From positions 6,902,501 to 6,966,500 of the forward strand of contig JAYKKT010000048.1 in the NCBI GenBank assembly GCA_036023115.1: a stretch of DNA of 64,000 nucleotides. Reading direction: 5' to 3'. Positions 22,747 through 34,268 of this stretch are shown here, one piece after another. The stretch comes from Brasenia schreberi (taxonomy: Eukaryota > Streptophyta > Magnoliopsida > Nymphaeales > Cabombaceae). The notes under the pieces are model-generated. The model saw only the letters and a list, made by a program, of their open reading frames with translations. It did not search any database and was not told the DNA's origin. A program made the translations under genes and the position numbers. How positions within the stretch are numbered: position 1 is the stretch's first letter; each line of letters begins with the position of its first letter.

Positions 22747-23300
22747 ACTTGACATCCGAGCATAGGGGCTACTCTTGGAGGCTAAGGTGGTGATCTTGGT
22801 GGCGGAAGTGGCCGGCAAGGTCCTCATGACCCGGCTATTTCAATTCGTGATACGCTTGTCACTTGCCGGAGTCGTTTTGGGCGACTCCAGCTCTACCGCA
22901 TCCCACCGAACCTTTCCGGTTGCAGCTGGTGGTTCTGGGCTATTCCACGGCCAGATCCACATCCTAGGATGGCGGTGAAGAGCGGCGGAAGCAGGCCAAC
23001 TCGTGACGGAAGCTGACGAACCTGTTACGTCGATCAGTTCTCTTGCACTCGTTCAATCGGATGAGATTTGCTTCGATTGAGTTCGAATTCCATCTCCGAT
23101 CAGTTCTCTTGCACTCGTGATCTTGTGGTTAGTTTTCTGGCCCGTTGTAGCTCGCTAGACTCGAGCTGTTTCTCCTCCGAATTTCTCCACCCAACAACAG
23201 CTTGGATCCAGGCGGAAGCCATCCCAGAAGGTGAGCATAGACAAGGCCTGGTTGGTCGTGAATCAGGCCTTGGTTCGGCGGACTGTTAGCCAAGTCCGGG
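22747..23300 (+). other. Leader of the Ty3-gypsy remnant
   Basis: This GC-richer segment between the LTR-like sequence and gag begins with a primer-site-like tgacatccgagcat and contains ggctactcttggaggctaagg. Open frames here have no recognisable domain. It is interrupted downstream by an RTE-derived insert. Confidence 0.45.
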
Positions 23301-23309
23301 ACTGGGCAG

Positions 23310-23490
23310 AATTTCTAAGCGTGTTTGGATCACCACCCTTTATAGCCGGTCCCAAGCCCGGATGAAAGAGGAGGGTTGTATTAGACTTCTCACAGTCAGA
23401 TGGATGATAGGGCTGTGAAAACAAAGAATCCATGTAGCTGACCCATCTAGTATGCGAAAAGGCTTAATTATTGTTGTTGGTTGCCGTGGC
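23310..23490 (+). mobile_element. RTE-derived SINE-like insert
   Basis: The head (ccggtcccaagcccggatg, aaagaggagggttgtatta) is joined to the RTE 3' end (aaacaaagaatccatgtag, then ctagtatgcgaaaaggctt) with an attattgttgttgg tail. It is the third copy of this hybrid structure here and lies within the gypsy leader. Confidence 0.75.
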
Positions 23491-23886
23491 GGCAAGCCGC
23501 CTTGCATTCGTTGACCTGGGCGCACCTGTGGTGGACTAGGTGCAGTTCTTGTTCGCGGCTGGTTCGCTGGCTTGGGCGTCACCCAGATTTGGTCACCCTT
23601 GGTCGCCGCACACGCGAACGAACCCACATTTGGTTCGGCAGTCCTCTCTTCTCGTTCCCGACGAACTCACGTTTGGTTTTGTGAGACCCACATTTAGAGA
23701 ACGGGCCCATATTTGAAAAAAATCTTGCTCATTTGGAGGACCCGCACGAATTCCATTTAAATTTAAATAAAAAGTTGTCTTGCAGATATCTTTTATTATA
23801 AATTTATTCACATTGAGACATGACATCTTATTATAGATTTATTTGCACTTGAGTTTTAATATAGACCCGACTCACCTCCTGAACCC

Positions 23887-24718
23887 ATGGAATCCAAACC
23901 ATCAACGGTTCAAGATCATATGATTGCCCTTGAAGCTCAAATCCGAAGACTCGAAAGATCGGTTGCTGCTCGCCATCTTGTATTTAGAAGGAGACGCAAA
24001 TTGTGGTATCATGTCAAGCAATGCACTACGAAACCGGATAGACAACCGACCGTTACTTCGTGGGAGCAACTTAAGAAAGAAATTCAAGAACAGTTCATAC
24101 CATTCTACACTTAAGATCGGTGAGACATGTGCCAAAGTTCACCATGACTCTTTTTGTTATCCATGACATGAGGATGAACGGTCAGCTTTTTTCTTTTGTT
24201 CATGAACTTTTAGGCCCCAATCGAAATGGAAAAACACAACCCCAAGAACATCTATGTGACTATGACCATAAGCAAGGGCCTTGTGAAATTTCAAAGTTCT
24301 AAGAACGAGAAGAAAGACTGTAGTTCTTGCATGCATGACGGTCATGGTGGAAGTCAACAACGCAGTGATGGTTCCGACCGTGACGGTTGTGATGGACTGC
24401 AACAAAGCAGATCGGCAAGGGACAAGTTGCAGCCAGCATGCAACAACAGGGCACACGCATCACACTCGCAAGCAAAACACAGGGCCGAGGCTGGCAGCAC
24501 CGACAGAATAGGTGCAGCTAGGGCTGTTTTGAGTGTGATGATCCATACTACGCTCGAGATTCTCTAAACCGAGCTGCGGCCAACACGGCAGTCAAGGAAC
24601 CAACTCAAGAAGCGATGGCTGATGAACCAACACAAGAAGCGATGGCTGATGAACCAACCCAAGAAGCGATGGCCGTGGCCACCCCTTCCAAGCTTCTTAA
24701 TGCCTTGACTGTACGATG
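23887..24718 (+). pseudogene. Ty3-gypsy gag remnant
   Basis: Fragments in shifting frames follow plant gypsy gag order: EAQIRRLERSV coiled start, AILYLEGDA and LWYHVK, the TVTSWEQLKKEIQEQFIPF capsid block (about 24050-24105), a degraded LFVIHDMRMNGQLFSFVHEL block, and the C-terminal spacer with three 9-residue repeats (EPTQEAMAD) ending SKLLNALTVR before TGA at about 24717. Pol was not found. The element is a dead fragment. Confidence 0.75.
24595..24672 (+). repeat. 27-bp tandem repeat, three units
   Basis: Units of the form gaaccaacncaagaagcgat, then ggctgat, encode EPTQEAMAD three times near the end of the gypsy gag remnant. The near-identity of the units suggests recent unit duplication. 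Confidence 0.9.
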
Positions 24719-26500
24719 AAGGGCTGGTTTCCTGGAACCGCCCGGTAACATTTTCAGGGGCTGCACGGCGTGCACACAACGCACAAAACCCTCCTAAAGG
24801 GGCCTGTTTGCATCGTAAAACTTTCATATAGAAACGGCACTTCTGTCAGCTCGTTCTAGAATTATGGGAGGGCAAAATAGAGATAAGAAGCGGACTTGAG
24901 AGCTAGCAGCAGCCTCCAAAAGTTCCCAGCTCGCTATTTACCCTTCGAATTAAAAGAATATACAGAATAAAATAAAACTATCTCGATACACAGATGAAGC
25001 TTCAATGGGTTTCCGGAGTTCCAGGTGACTCAGACCCCTGCAAAAGGTTATATCAACCGTTTTAGCGAAACTCAATCTTCAGGCACGGCCAGGAATTATC
25101 ATCAACAAGAAATTGACAAAATATAAAGCAGAGAACACTATCAATTTCACCAACAATTTATAAATCCCAGGAAACAACCACTTTCAAGAGCAGGGAAAGA
25201 AGTTTAGATATTACGGCAGAGAAGAACAATGACAACCAGCTTTCACGGATTGAGTTGTCTGGATGTAAGATTAGAATCTTTGACACATGTTTGACATAAC
25301 CCACTAATCCGTCTCATCACAAAGTTATATATATAAACACGATATAAGTGCCCATTGGTGACAATCTCTTCGGATGTTTGTAAGTTCTTCAAAAATTCGA
25401 TGTCATAAAATTTCTTTTATTTTCAGCTGAGAATAAACAACGGATCATGTATGTGCTTGGTTACAGTCTGTATTTGTGTTTGTGTTTGTGTCTCTGTTGC
25501 ATCTTCATCCAAGCTGTTGGTGATTTATATTGTTACCCATGCCTGATAGTGACAAGATGACCAAGTTACAAAACGAATGTGACACCATCATTTCATTAAC
25601 TCGTGTCCCTTATTCCATGTCCTAGTTAAAGGATGCAAGCATAATTTATACCACGGATTTTCCAGTTCCGCAGGACAAAAGAAATTAAAACTACACCCCG
25701 AGGTTTTGCATCAATTTAATGGTGACTTTACATTAATTCAAGAATCAATTCGGAATACACCAAAAATACTGAAAAAAGAGGAGAAGCGGTTCTGTTGTTT
25801 AGTATCTAAGCATCGATTCTTAGAGTTAGTGGATCAAGTGACAGTGACACCCTTGGATTTTTCTCGTGGTTAGATTGCTCCCATATAGTTGTCATTTCTA
25901 TAGAAGAAAAGTAACATGTTTTTCGTTCTGTTCATTGAATTCTGAGAAGACGAAAACAATGCACTTTCCGGGTTCATGTTTAACTTTGGTGGTAAAAAAA
26001 ATACAACATTTTTTCTGATTATTGAATTTAGAAGCAACATAAAGGAACTGTTTTTCCTGGAGTTAAGCTTGAACTTGGTTTATTACCACCCTGATGAAGT
26101 AAGCTGTGATGGATAGATGTTCAATGTGGAAAAATACAGAAAGTACGGGGAAAAGGATAAGGCGTACTAAAACTGACAGTCTCAACAAACTAGTGTCAAC
26201 ATTTTTGCAAATCACAAATGAAAACGAAATCACATGAATATGAAAGTGACAACAATCAAGAAAGCATAAAGAGAAGCAGATAGAAAGTTAATGCCTTCAG
26301 TAGACGAAGTCATCCGCATAAAACATTAAATATAATCGAAAGAGAGATAATTTGAAGCATTGGGTTAGAAAACAAAAACACAAGCTAGAAAGAATACTTG
26401 GCTTCACACTGCATGAAGTGCTAGGTCATGACAACAAGCAAGTTTTCTTAACAAAAAGAGTTTGGAAGACAAACTAACCAGGCTTCAGTGTTACATGGGT
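24719..26500. other. Spacer downstream of the NFRKB-like gene
   Basis: No gene was recognised. On the minus strand ccttttgcag at about 25043 is followed by a short frame GSESPGTPETH and a stop. With the possible donor near 26483 (gaagcctggttagt), this might be a terminal or untranslated exon of the NFRKB-like gene. Evidence for that is weak. Confidence 0.4.
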
Positions 26501-26539
26501 AATCACAAGAGCATGCTTCAGTTGCAAATGCTACTCCGG

Positions 26540-27868
26540 TCAAAGAACCTCCCAACCCATTGGATGACTATGCCGTGAGCTTCCTGGTGCAGTATCAATA
26601 GTGTTTGGCACTTCTATAAATGGTACATTGTCCTCAAGGTCAGCCTTCAAATCATTATACACAAGTTCTGCCTTCCCACTTGAATAAACCGGTGACAATT
26701 CAGCATTTAAATCAGGAGATAATTCGAACCCAGTTTCTGCCTCTTCCATTTCTTGGTAGATGAAGTTCCATCATCCTCAAAGTCCTCATCCTCTCTGTCT
26801 CGGTGCAAATAAACCCACAATTTTCTGTCAGCATCAAACTGCACACAAGGATCAAGTTCATAGTGCAACCGATCCAATGCACCACTCACAACTTGGTTAA
26901 CCTGAGCATCCGATACATCTTCAACAATATACTGTGAGTCCCTCAGTAGAGTACATACATCAGCTCTTGTGCCAATACTTCCAGGCAACCTAGCAGCTGC
27001 ATCTGACAAGACAGAGAATTGTTACATGTGGTGGACGATCACGTTTCAACATAAAATGGTCTCGGGCTTTTGATGTTGGCTTACCACCACACCTTCTCAA
27101 AGGTGCCACAATAGATTTTTACCATCAGCTGCAGTATAAGAGAATGCTCTGTCAGGAATTGAGTACCTGAGAACTTCCTCCTTACGGAAATAAGCCCTCA
27201 CTTCCTCTGAACTTGGGCTTATAGTGTTAAGACTCTTTTGGGCCCTAAGATCTCTAAACCTCTCTTTCTCATCAAGGTTGACTTGCATCAATGCTAAAGG
27301 TGGTGCAGGAAGACTTCTATTTGCTGAAGAGTATCTTGACCACATTTCAACCAATTGGCGAAGCAATCAACTAACTTGACAAGCATCTTATGAGGAAGAA
27401 CCCAAGCTTCAGGAGATGTCACCTCCTCAATGGTATCATGGTCAGATGAATTATGAAAAACTGGGCCAGTCCATGACCAACTTCTGGTGGATTTTTCATA
27501 AACTGCTAGTACCTTCCAACCCTTTGCTCCTAATGGTGCTGTTTTGGAAGAAAATATCTTCAGAACACCTCTGACCAAATCCTGCAGTGGCTCCTGTGTC
27601 TCAAGAATACAAGGATCACCAGGGTTTGATCTCACACGATTCACAATCTCCTGAACAGTAAGAGATGGCATATTTGGTTGGTCGGCAGGTTCACAATTGC
27701 CAGCTACCTTGTCGTTAGAAAAGAACACCATTGACACTGCCTTCCTGTGCTTTGCTTTGCTCTTCTCTAGGTTTCTCCACCTCTAAACTGTCTTCTGCAA
27801 GTGGGCTAATCATTGCCATGCGGACTGCTGAAAGAAGATGTATAATAAGTCCTGGATTTCACCATTTT
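26540..27868 (-). pseudogene. NFRKB: NFRKB-like gene, 3' third with six frame breaks
   Basis: Conserved family sequence continues here but in changing frames: IIHLLSAVRMAMISPL (27860-27810); TVQEIVNRVRSNPGDPC and GVLKIFSSKTAPLGAKGWKV, the winged-helix-like NFRKB domain (27690-27500); EVTSPEAWVLPHKMLVKLVD; SLPAPPLALMQVNLDEKERF (27310-27250); KPTSKARDHFMLKRDRP; DAAARLPGSIGTRADVCTLL (27005-26950); VVSGALDRLHYELDP; TGFELSPDLNAELS; stop at 26540. Breaks lie near 27868, 27719 (T run), 27316 (one base lost), 27118 (A run), 27004 (two bases lost) and 26735. At the first and last breaks, segments normally present in plant homologues also seem missing. Either this part is decaying or it carries uncorrected sequencing indels; the high protein conservation argues for the latter or for a very recent event. 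Confidence 0.85.
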
Positions 27869-30338
27869 GACATCTTTTCGGCAATTTGGTTGACCGTAAC
27901 TGTTCATGCAAAGCATCTTCATAACTATGCTGGTAATCTGTTCTGCTTGGACCACTCAAATACTTGAGACTATTTTTAATCTTATGCTTTTTATTAGCAT
28001 TCTGAACATTGTGCATACTGGACCGCACTTCACGACCATGTTGAATTTGACCATTTCTTTCTGATACAACGGTCTTTTTGGTATCATTAGCTAACATACC
28101 AGTGCTACCATCGCGATCTAACACCACATGTGAATGATCATAATAGTTAGCCGTGTCATGGAAACCATTCAAAAGTTTAGCACTCTTAGCCTTTTGCTTT
28201 CCCTTTGAAGAGTAGATGTTCAGCTTAGGTACATGTGACCTTTCACTGGGATCTGCCTCATATAGAGCATGATGATGCCGTCTACCATGACCTTCAGGAG
28301 ACTCCTTTCTAACCTTCACAAATAATTTATTAGCTTTTACATGGCTATCATCTAATCTGTCTGCCATGAGCTGCATGTTAGACAACTGACTTCGATGGTA
28401 AACTTTTCTGGAGCTAACGTTGGTCTCCAGCTCTTCATCAATATGCTTAGATGAACTAGAGTGTGTGTCATCATCACTCTCTGTGGTGTCATTAAGGTCA
28501 TCAATATAATCACCTCCATTTTCTTCATTTTTACTTTTGTTTATATCCCAGAACATCTCAGATCTTCGGTCAAAACTAGGGTAAGGAAGAGATCCTCTGG
28601 AGGCAACTTCTTCAGGATAATTTAAATGGGAGGGTAATAGACTAGAAGATTTGACTTTCCAGTTGAAACTGTCATTAACTTTGCTTACTTGTCCTGCTCC
28701 AAGCTTTCCACTCTTCAACTTCTTGCTTTTCTTGTATTCTCGATCATCAAAATTCATAGAATGGTCCAACATGAAGGCCTCGTCCTGGATTCTGTTGTGA
28801 TCAGCTGCAGGATAGTTCTGCTGGAAAGGTGGACTTGCCATCTGGCCAAAGCGGCTTCCATTTAATTCATGAGCTTGATCAGAGTGCATCGTGACCTGTC
28901 TTGTATGTTGAAACCTGTTTCCCAAGGACCTCATGTGATTGTCCAGCAAGGACCCTTTTTTATTTTCAGAATGCTTAATCTTTTTACCTGTATCTCCTGA
29001 ATAGGGAGCGTCAGCCCTGTCAAATTTGGCATTTCCTCTGAAATTCCCGTCATTCATCCATTCATTTTCTGCAGGGATGATTGGGCTTAATTCAACATCA
29101 TGATTATTGACAAATCCCCTCTTCTTTCCTGATTTTGAAATCCTAATGCTGGACGTTGCATTGTCTTTCTCCAAGTAGCCACAAGAAAGTCTAGGCATTT
29201 CATGATCCACCCTGTCAAAACCATCTAGTCTAACATGACCTTTGCTCTTCTTTGAAGTTGCTGCATCATAATAACCAACAGAAGGATCAGGTTGAGAACC
29301 CAGCAGTGAGCTCGGTGGCCTGTATGTACTACCAACAGAATAAGTTTGGTTCATCAAAGGGGAAGGATTCCCACCAAATTTCTTGGACTTCTTATTTCCT
29401 GAACTGTTTTGTACTACTTTCAGAATTCCTTTAGGGTTCTGCTTTTGGCGCTTACTTGATTCAGCAAATTTGCCAGACTCTTCACGAAATGAGGAATCAA
29501 TGAGTGGTGACACATCAAACACTGATCGCCCTGAATCTGCTGTGAACAAGTTCTCTTGAACCCCTGTATGACCCACATAATGATGCTTAGCCTTGGTTCT
29601 TCTTTTTCCCTCGCCCCATGCTAAACATTTGTTAATGTCCCCTGTATTCCCCAACTCAGTGTCCGACTGCAAGGTGAGCATCTCCTCATCCTTTTCCTGG
29701 ATCAACACTTTCTGGCTTCTCATAATGTTCAAAAGCCGGAGGCGCTCCTCAATGTCATACCCCACACATCTTCCCCAAGCTTCTTTTATCTGCAAGAGAT
29801 TACCAACCAGCGTATTCTGATATTTGAGTAGAAAATAGTAATGCTTCCTCTTCTCCAAGAAATTCAAACCTTGTCTGTATAGGGCAACTTCGGGTTTGCA
29901 GAGGCCACCCTTCATTTGATCAAAGAGACTAGCAAGGGGGCTGCCAAAATGAAAATTAGCCCCAGAAAGCAACTCTTTCAAGGTCCTCACAAAGGTATCT
30001 TGATCCATATCGGGAAGTAACTCTGACAGCGCGAACCGATCCTCCTCCGTCAAGCAACCGTTCCACGTATCTATCGATAAAATACCATTCAAATCCGGCA
30101 GCTCGTACAGCTCATGTGGAACCAAAAACCTTGAATCGCCTACTCGGCAAAGCTCTCCCCCGTCCTCCTCCAATTCAACCATGTCGACGCAATCAGAACC
30201 AATCCCAGAATCAACATCCTCCTCTTCGTCTGACCCCTTTTGGGCATCATTGAATTCACCGGAGACACAATCACGACCACAAGAAGCAGACTCCTCACTC
30301 AATTTAGAGCCCTTAGAAAACCTCTTGATGATAGCCAT
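27810..30338 (-). CDS. NFRKB: NFRKB/INO80G-like nuclear protein, intact N-terminal two thirds
   Basis: Plant homologues of nuclear factor related to kappa-B-binding protein are large nuclear proteins linked to the INO80 chromatin-remodelling complex. The chosen start gives MAIIKRFSKGSKLSEES; an in-frame ATG 27 codons upstream adds only a hydrophobic stretch untypical of the family, and ttagggttttc just before ATG is a common plant leader. An acidic patch (GSDEEEDVDSGIGSD, about 36-49) is followed by a DEUBAD-like domain at about 75-190 (FLVPHELYELPDLNGIL, ELLPDMDQDTFVRTLKELL, NFHFGSPLASLF). Then comes a long low-complexity, lysine- and serine-rich middle. The frame stays open for 842 codons and then hits TGA at 27810, just after a frame break. 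A 5'-UTR intron is plausible (donor gatcg/gtacgc near 30608, acceptor near 30459). Confidence 0.9.
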   Translation of the reverse strand: MAIIKRFSKGSKLSEESASCGRDCVSGEFNDAQKGSDEEEDVDSGIGSDCVDMVELEEDGGELCRVGDSRFLVPHELYELPDLNGILSIDTWNGCLTEEDRFALSELLPDMDQDTFVRTLKELLSGANFHFGSPLASLFDQMKGGLCKPEVALYRQGLNFLEKRKHYYFLLKYQNTLVGNLLQIKEAWGRCVGYDIEERLRLLNIMRSQKVLIQEKDEEMLTLQSDTELGNTGDINKCLAWGEGKRRTKAKHHYVGHTGVQENLFTADSGRSVFDVSPLIDSSFREESGKFAESSKRQKQNPKGILKVVQNSSGNKKSKKFGGNPSPLMNQTYSVGSTYRPPSSLLGSQPDPSVGYYDAATSKKSKGHVRLDGFDRVDHEMPRLSCGYLEKDNATSSIRISKSGKKRGFVNNHDVELSPIIPAENEWMNDGNFRGNAKFDRADAPYSGDTGKKIKHSENKKGSLLDNHMRSLGNRFQHTRQVTMHSDQAHELNGSRFGQMASPPFQQNYPAADHNRIQDEAFMLDHSMNFDDREYKKSKKLKSGKLGAGQVSKVNDSFNWKVKSSSLLPSHLNYPEEVASRGSLPYPSFDRRSEMFWDINKSKNEENGGDYIDDLNDTTESDDDTHSSSSKHIDEELETNVSSRKVYHRSQLSNMQLMADRLDDSHVKANKLFVKVRKESPEGHGRRHHHALYEADPSERSHVPKLNIYSSKGKQKAKSAKLLNGFHDTANYYDHSHVVLDRDGSTGMLANDTKKTVVSERNGQIQHGREVRSSMHNVQNANKKHKIKNSLKYLSGPSRTDYQHSYEDALHEQLRSTKLPKRCQNGEIQDLLYIFFQQSAWQ

Positions 30339-30900
30339 GAAAACCCTAATTTCCTTTTTCTCCCACCAACACGACGCCACAAGAATCACTACAACAAGCA
30401 AACCAAAAGGAAAAAACAAAAAGATGAATTTTCGACCTTCCTAGAATAATCTTACTGAAAGCAAAATCACGCCCACACAATAGAACCAACGCGCAATGAA
30501 TCGTGCAAGCGAAATCAGCGGAGATAAAACAAAGCAAACCAAACGGAAATCACTGCAATGAATCGTGCAAGCGACAGGGCGAAAAGAACAAACAGGAAAC
30601 AGCGCGTACCGATCGCCGATCAGTCAAAAATCCCTTCTTGGTGGCGCCTGCCGAATAACCATGGAACCAGTCATAGAAATCTCGCACTATGAACAAAGGC
30701 TCTGAGAACGGAACCCTAGCCCTAAAAATAAAATACCAACAAGAGAGAGAGGACGATGAAGACGTGGAAGAATCGTGTGTAAGGATACGAAGATGGAGGG
30801 TGAGCGACGGAGAGAAGAAAAGGAAGTAAGGGCCAAAGACCAGCGTGTACACGAGTGTACGCGAAAGCGCGCGCTTGCAGAGGAGGAGGACTGCAACGGG
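30339..30900 (-). promoter_or_regulatory. 5' leader and presumed promoter region of the NFRKB-like gene
   Basis: This GC-richer sequence contains a probable leader intron (about 30608-30459) whose acceptor tttgctttcag is clear. Repeated words (gcttgcacgattcattgc appears twice, near 30500 and 30560) mark a small internal duplication. No TATA box was singled out, as is common for housekeeping promoters. Confidence 0.45.
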
Positions 30901-31763
30901 GACGAACTAGTTCGAACCCGAGACGAGTTGCAGGCGAGCCAGCGAGACAGAGAACGCGACCGACTAATCAGTTCAGGCCATCCTGACCCGCCGGTTGGCG
31001 GTTTGATTCTCGTTACGAGTGGGAAATCGCGTCACCGAATAGTGTCACTTCGTGTCCGGGTTAAAACCACTTGGTACCTAAGTCGCGTCACCTGTTATGA
31101 TAACTTATATTAGAATATTAATTAACATTAAATAGTAATTTTACATTATATAATATATATATAAATAATATATTATATTGATTAGAAGAAATATATATTA
31201 CTTAATGTAACATATCTAATTGTTATATTATATTAATTAAGACATATTTAGTTAATATATATTAATATAAATTAACTAACTAACTAATAAGTTATTAGTT
31301 AATATTGAAAAAATATCTTATTATATTAATATATTAATATTGATGATATATTATATAACATTAAATTTATTAATTAACATGAATAAATATTTTAATGACA
31401 TGTAACATGACTTAGGTGTCACATCAACATATCCACCTAAGTGTTACGTCATAAAAACTAACATTGTTTTGTTGGAGGACTTTTTGATTAATAGTAAAAA
31501 CCTAAGGTCTCGGTTTTATTGAGTGAGAAGTAGGTTCTAAAATATCAAATTTTGTTGTATTCAGACCATCCTAATCAATTTTTTTATATATATAAATGTA
31601 TAAAATATGGTGAGTGTGATGTGCATGCAACTCTATGTACTTACTCATTCTTGAAAATTTTAATCATCTGTTAAAAAAATGAATTAAATTAAAAAAGCTC
31701 ACCTTTTGTTCTTTTGCTTTTGAAATTAATTTTCAAGAAAATGACAAGTATATAACGTGACAA

Positions 31764-31765
<2 letters not shown>
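30901..31765. other. AT-rich intergenic DNA
   Basis: After a short GC-richer stretch to 31100, the sequence is dominated by ta/at words with no repeat family or gene recognised. Confidence 0.5.
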
Positions 31766-31823
<58 letters not shown>

Positions 31824-31836
31824 ATGTGTGTGTGTA
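31766..31836. repeat. (TA)n(TG)n microsatellite
   Basis: About 22 TA units lead into an imperfect TG run. It directly abuts the ancient LINE's tail. Confidence 0.93.
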
Positions 31837-31837
31837 A

Positions 31838-33060
31838 CAACATCCGAAACTTTTTCTACACACTAAGTGGAGTTGGTTACATAGACAATTAATTTATAAA
31901 AAGCCACAAAATGTTTAATTGTTTTCTTTCAACACCTTTACGGTTCTCCTCTCATTCTTTTAAAGTGTTAAGTGTCTATGTTTTCATATCTTTTTATTAG
32001 AGCTTCATTTTATCACCCTTTTACATGTTTAAATTATTTTGAGCATGCCTTTCTCATCTCATCTTCTACTTCTACAAGTAGTACCTTATTTTTTTAAAAC
32101 AACCTCATTATATCGACTTTTCTAGTATGACCATGCATCTATCTTAATATCTTTCTTTTTGACATAGAATATTTTTTTACATATTGATGATGACTTCTCA
32201 AAACTCAACATCATATGGCATTATTAGTCTAACTGTTTTTTATAGTGTTTGCTTTCGAGGTATATTCTTATCACAAAAAGTACTTAAGCACCTCTTCATT
32301 TGTAGATGTCCTACGGTTTGTAAAATATCTCTGTTAATTTTTTCACACATTTGAGAAACTGTCCCTGAATATTTATAATTATCTTCTTAAGGATAAAATA
32401 TGATCCATTTTTAACTTATATATCATTTACTTGAACTAAGTTTATCAAACTTGGACCCATTATTCCATGGTTCTAATGTTTCCTTCTACAATTCTAGTTT
32501 CTTGTTAACTCCTCCTACTCAACTATGAATATAATATCATGTGTAAATAATAAACATCAAGATACTTCATTCTGATTATGCTTCGTTAACTCATCCATAA
32601 CTTAGGAATATAAGTATTAGCTTAATGCTGATTCTTGACGTAATCTAATATTTAACTTCAAAGAAATTTGTAGTCCTATCTTGAGTTCTAACATACGTCT
32701 TTTTAACATAACATGTTTATTATAAGATTAATATACATTAGATGATACTTTTCTTCTCTACATATCTTGGGTACCCTATTATAGAATATTTCAAAATCAT
32801 TGAATACCATAGGTTATCCTCTTTGGCTCTCAGATGTTCCATTAAACATCTAAATAAGCGAATAGTCTTGATAATAGATCTCCTTAATTTGAATTAAATT
32901 TAATTTTTTATTTACTAAAAACTTGTTTCAACTTTCCTTTCTCCATATTAAAAGTTGCAATAAAATCTATTAATTAAAAAGAATCTATTTGATAATTCAC
33001 CTTTACAGTTATAATTGGTAATGGCCTTATTTCAAGACTAATCTTTGAACCTTTTTCATA
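31838..33060 (-). mobile_element. Ancient RTE LINE remnant
   Basis: Minus-strand order matches the well-preserved RTE at 585-2056: tail (catccgaaactttttctaca, gtggagttggttacatag for ggggtcggctacatgg), then RT C-terminal words, catctatcttaatatcttt, the catcaagatacttcattctg segment (FADD region near 32560), and N-terminal RT to about 33060. It is too diverged to translate. It is the oldest of the RTE copies here. Confidence 0.7.
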
Positions 33061-33890
33061 CTTATGTCATTTCAAAGCATTGTAGAGGAAAAAATGCAAA
33101 ATATGGTTGAATTTATTGAATTCGATTGCCTGCATCACAATAAACTCCTAGGAGGAGTGCCTCTAGAAAATGTAGTTTAGCATAAGCAGTGTAAGTTGTT
33201 TACCTTAATTGGGTCCCATCCATCAGAGACTGTGAGTGCTCATCTATCGATAAAAAGATCAACCTTAATAGATCATATAACAATTTCTTCTCTCTACAAA
33301 TATAGAAGAAAGGAATATGTGCACCCATCTTAAACATGAAAGGTTCAAACTATAACAAATGTGAAGCTATACAACTCATCACCAGCATAATTAGCTTAAT
33401 ATAGTTGGTTCTTTTAAGTACTTGAATATTTTCAATTTCATTGATGAACCACTTTATATATATAGTGATTGGATTTTACCCACCTGGTTTTTGGGAATAT
33501 GAGTATACTAACATTATCTTTTTTATCTTTTTTTAAAAAATCTTAATTTTTTAAAATTACACTCATGTCACTTAAAAGTAATGTATGAACATGAAAAAAT
33601 ATATGAGAAGTAAGTAGGATCTACTTTTCCCTTATATATATATATATATATAATTTCACTCTTGACATAAACAATGGACATACGAGTCACTTCGACTCAT
33701 GAAACATTAAAAAAGAAGAAGCGTACAAGTGCTTGTCAACTGTTCTTTGCATTGTAACAACATACCCTAATTGGGAACTACTTCATATTTCTCTATGTAA
33801 GGCTCTATTTATCAATGGTTATGGCAGATCATTTAGAGGTGAAATACAATGTCTTTAGGGAATGTCAAGATATCGTTTCGAGTAGACATG
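33061..33890. other. AT-rich spacer, nothing recognised
   Basis: This holds a short (TA)n run near 33636 and no coding or repeat signature that could be assigned. Confidence 0.5.
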
Positions 33891-33891
33891 G

Positions 33892-34268
33892 CCGGTTCGG
33901 AACCAGCCCCCTGGTTCAAACCAGAATTGAAACATCCATGGAATCGGCTCCCTGAACTATAACCAGAACCAGGAACCCTCAGGTTCAGTTACGGTTGAGG
34001 ATGTTTGAAAACCGACTCGGAATTAAAAAAACAGCCGTTAATTATGTTTTAAATACATTTCCCGAAACCCTTTATCAAAAACAAACTGTAGTGCTCCTAC
34101 AATTGTGGTTAATGGGGAGCTCCTACATTGCCCTTATATTTCAAAAAGAGAAAAATTGGAAACGGTTCGAGAATAGTTTCGAAACCGTAACAAAAACCGT
34201 CCCAAAATCGGCAATTCCTAAAACAGAACCGGCTCAAAAACTGTCTGGTTACAGTTCCAGATTCTAGA
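33892..34268. repeat. MITE-like repeat (GACATGGCCGGTTC end)
   Basis: It starts tagacatggccggttcgga and ends near ggttacagttccagattctagaca, with ggttc/gaacc words throughout. It is the same end sequence as at 55750-55986 and 35070-35379. An open frame across 33995-34267 has no domain and is not considered a gene. Confidence 0.45.

Noticed and set aside
27731..30449. Plus-strand open frames opposite the NFRKB-like gene
   Set aside because: Antisense shadows of a conserved coding frame on the minus strand.
30775..31113. 112-codon plus-strand frame upstream of the NFRKB-like gene
   Set aside because: Charged, low-complexity composition (R/E rich) with no domain; it overlaps the presumed promoter.
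33995..34267. 90-codon frame
   Set aside because: Lies inside a MITE-like repeat; the duplicated copy at 34412 does not keep the frame.
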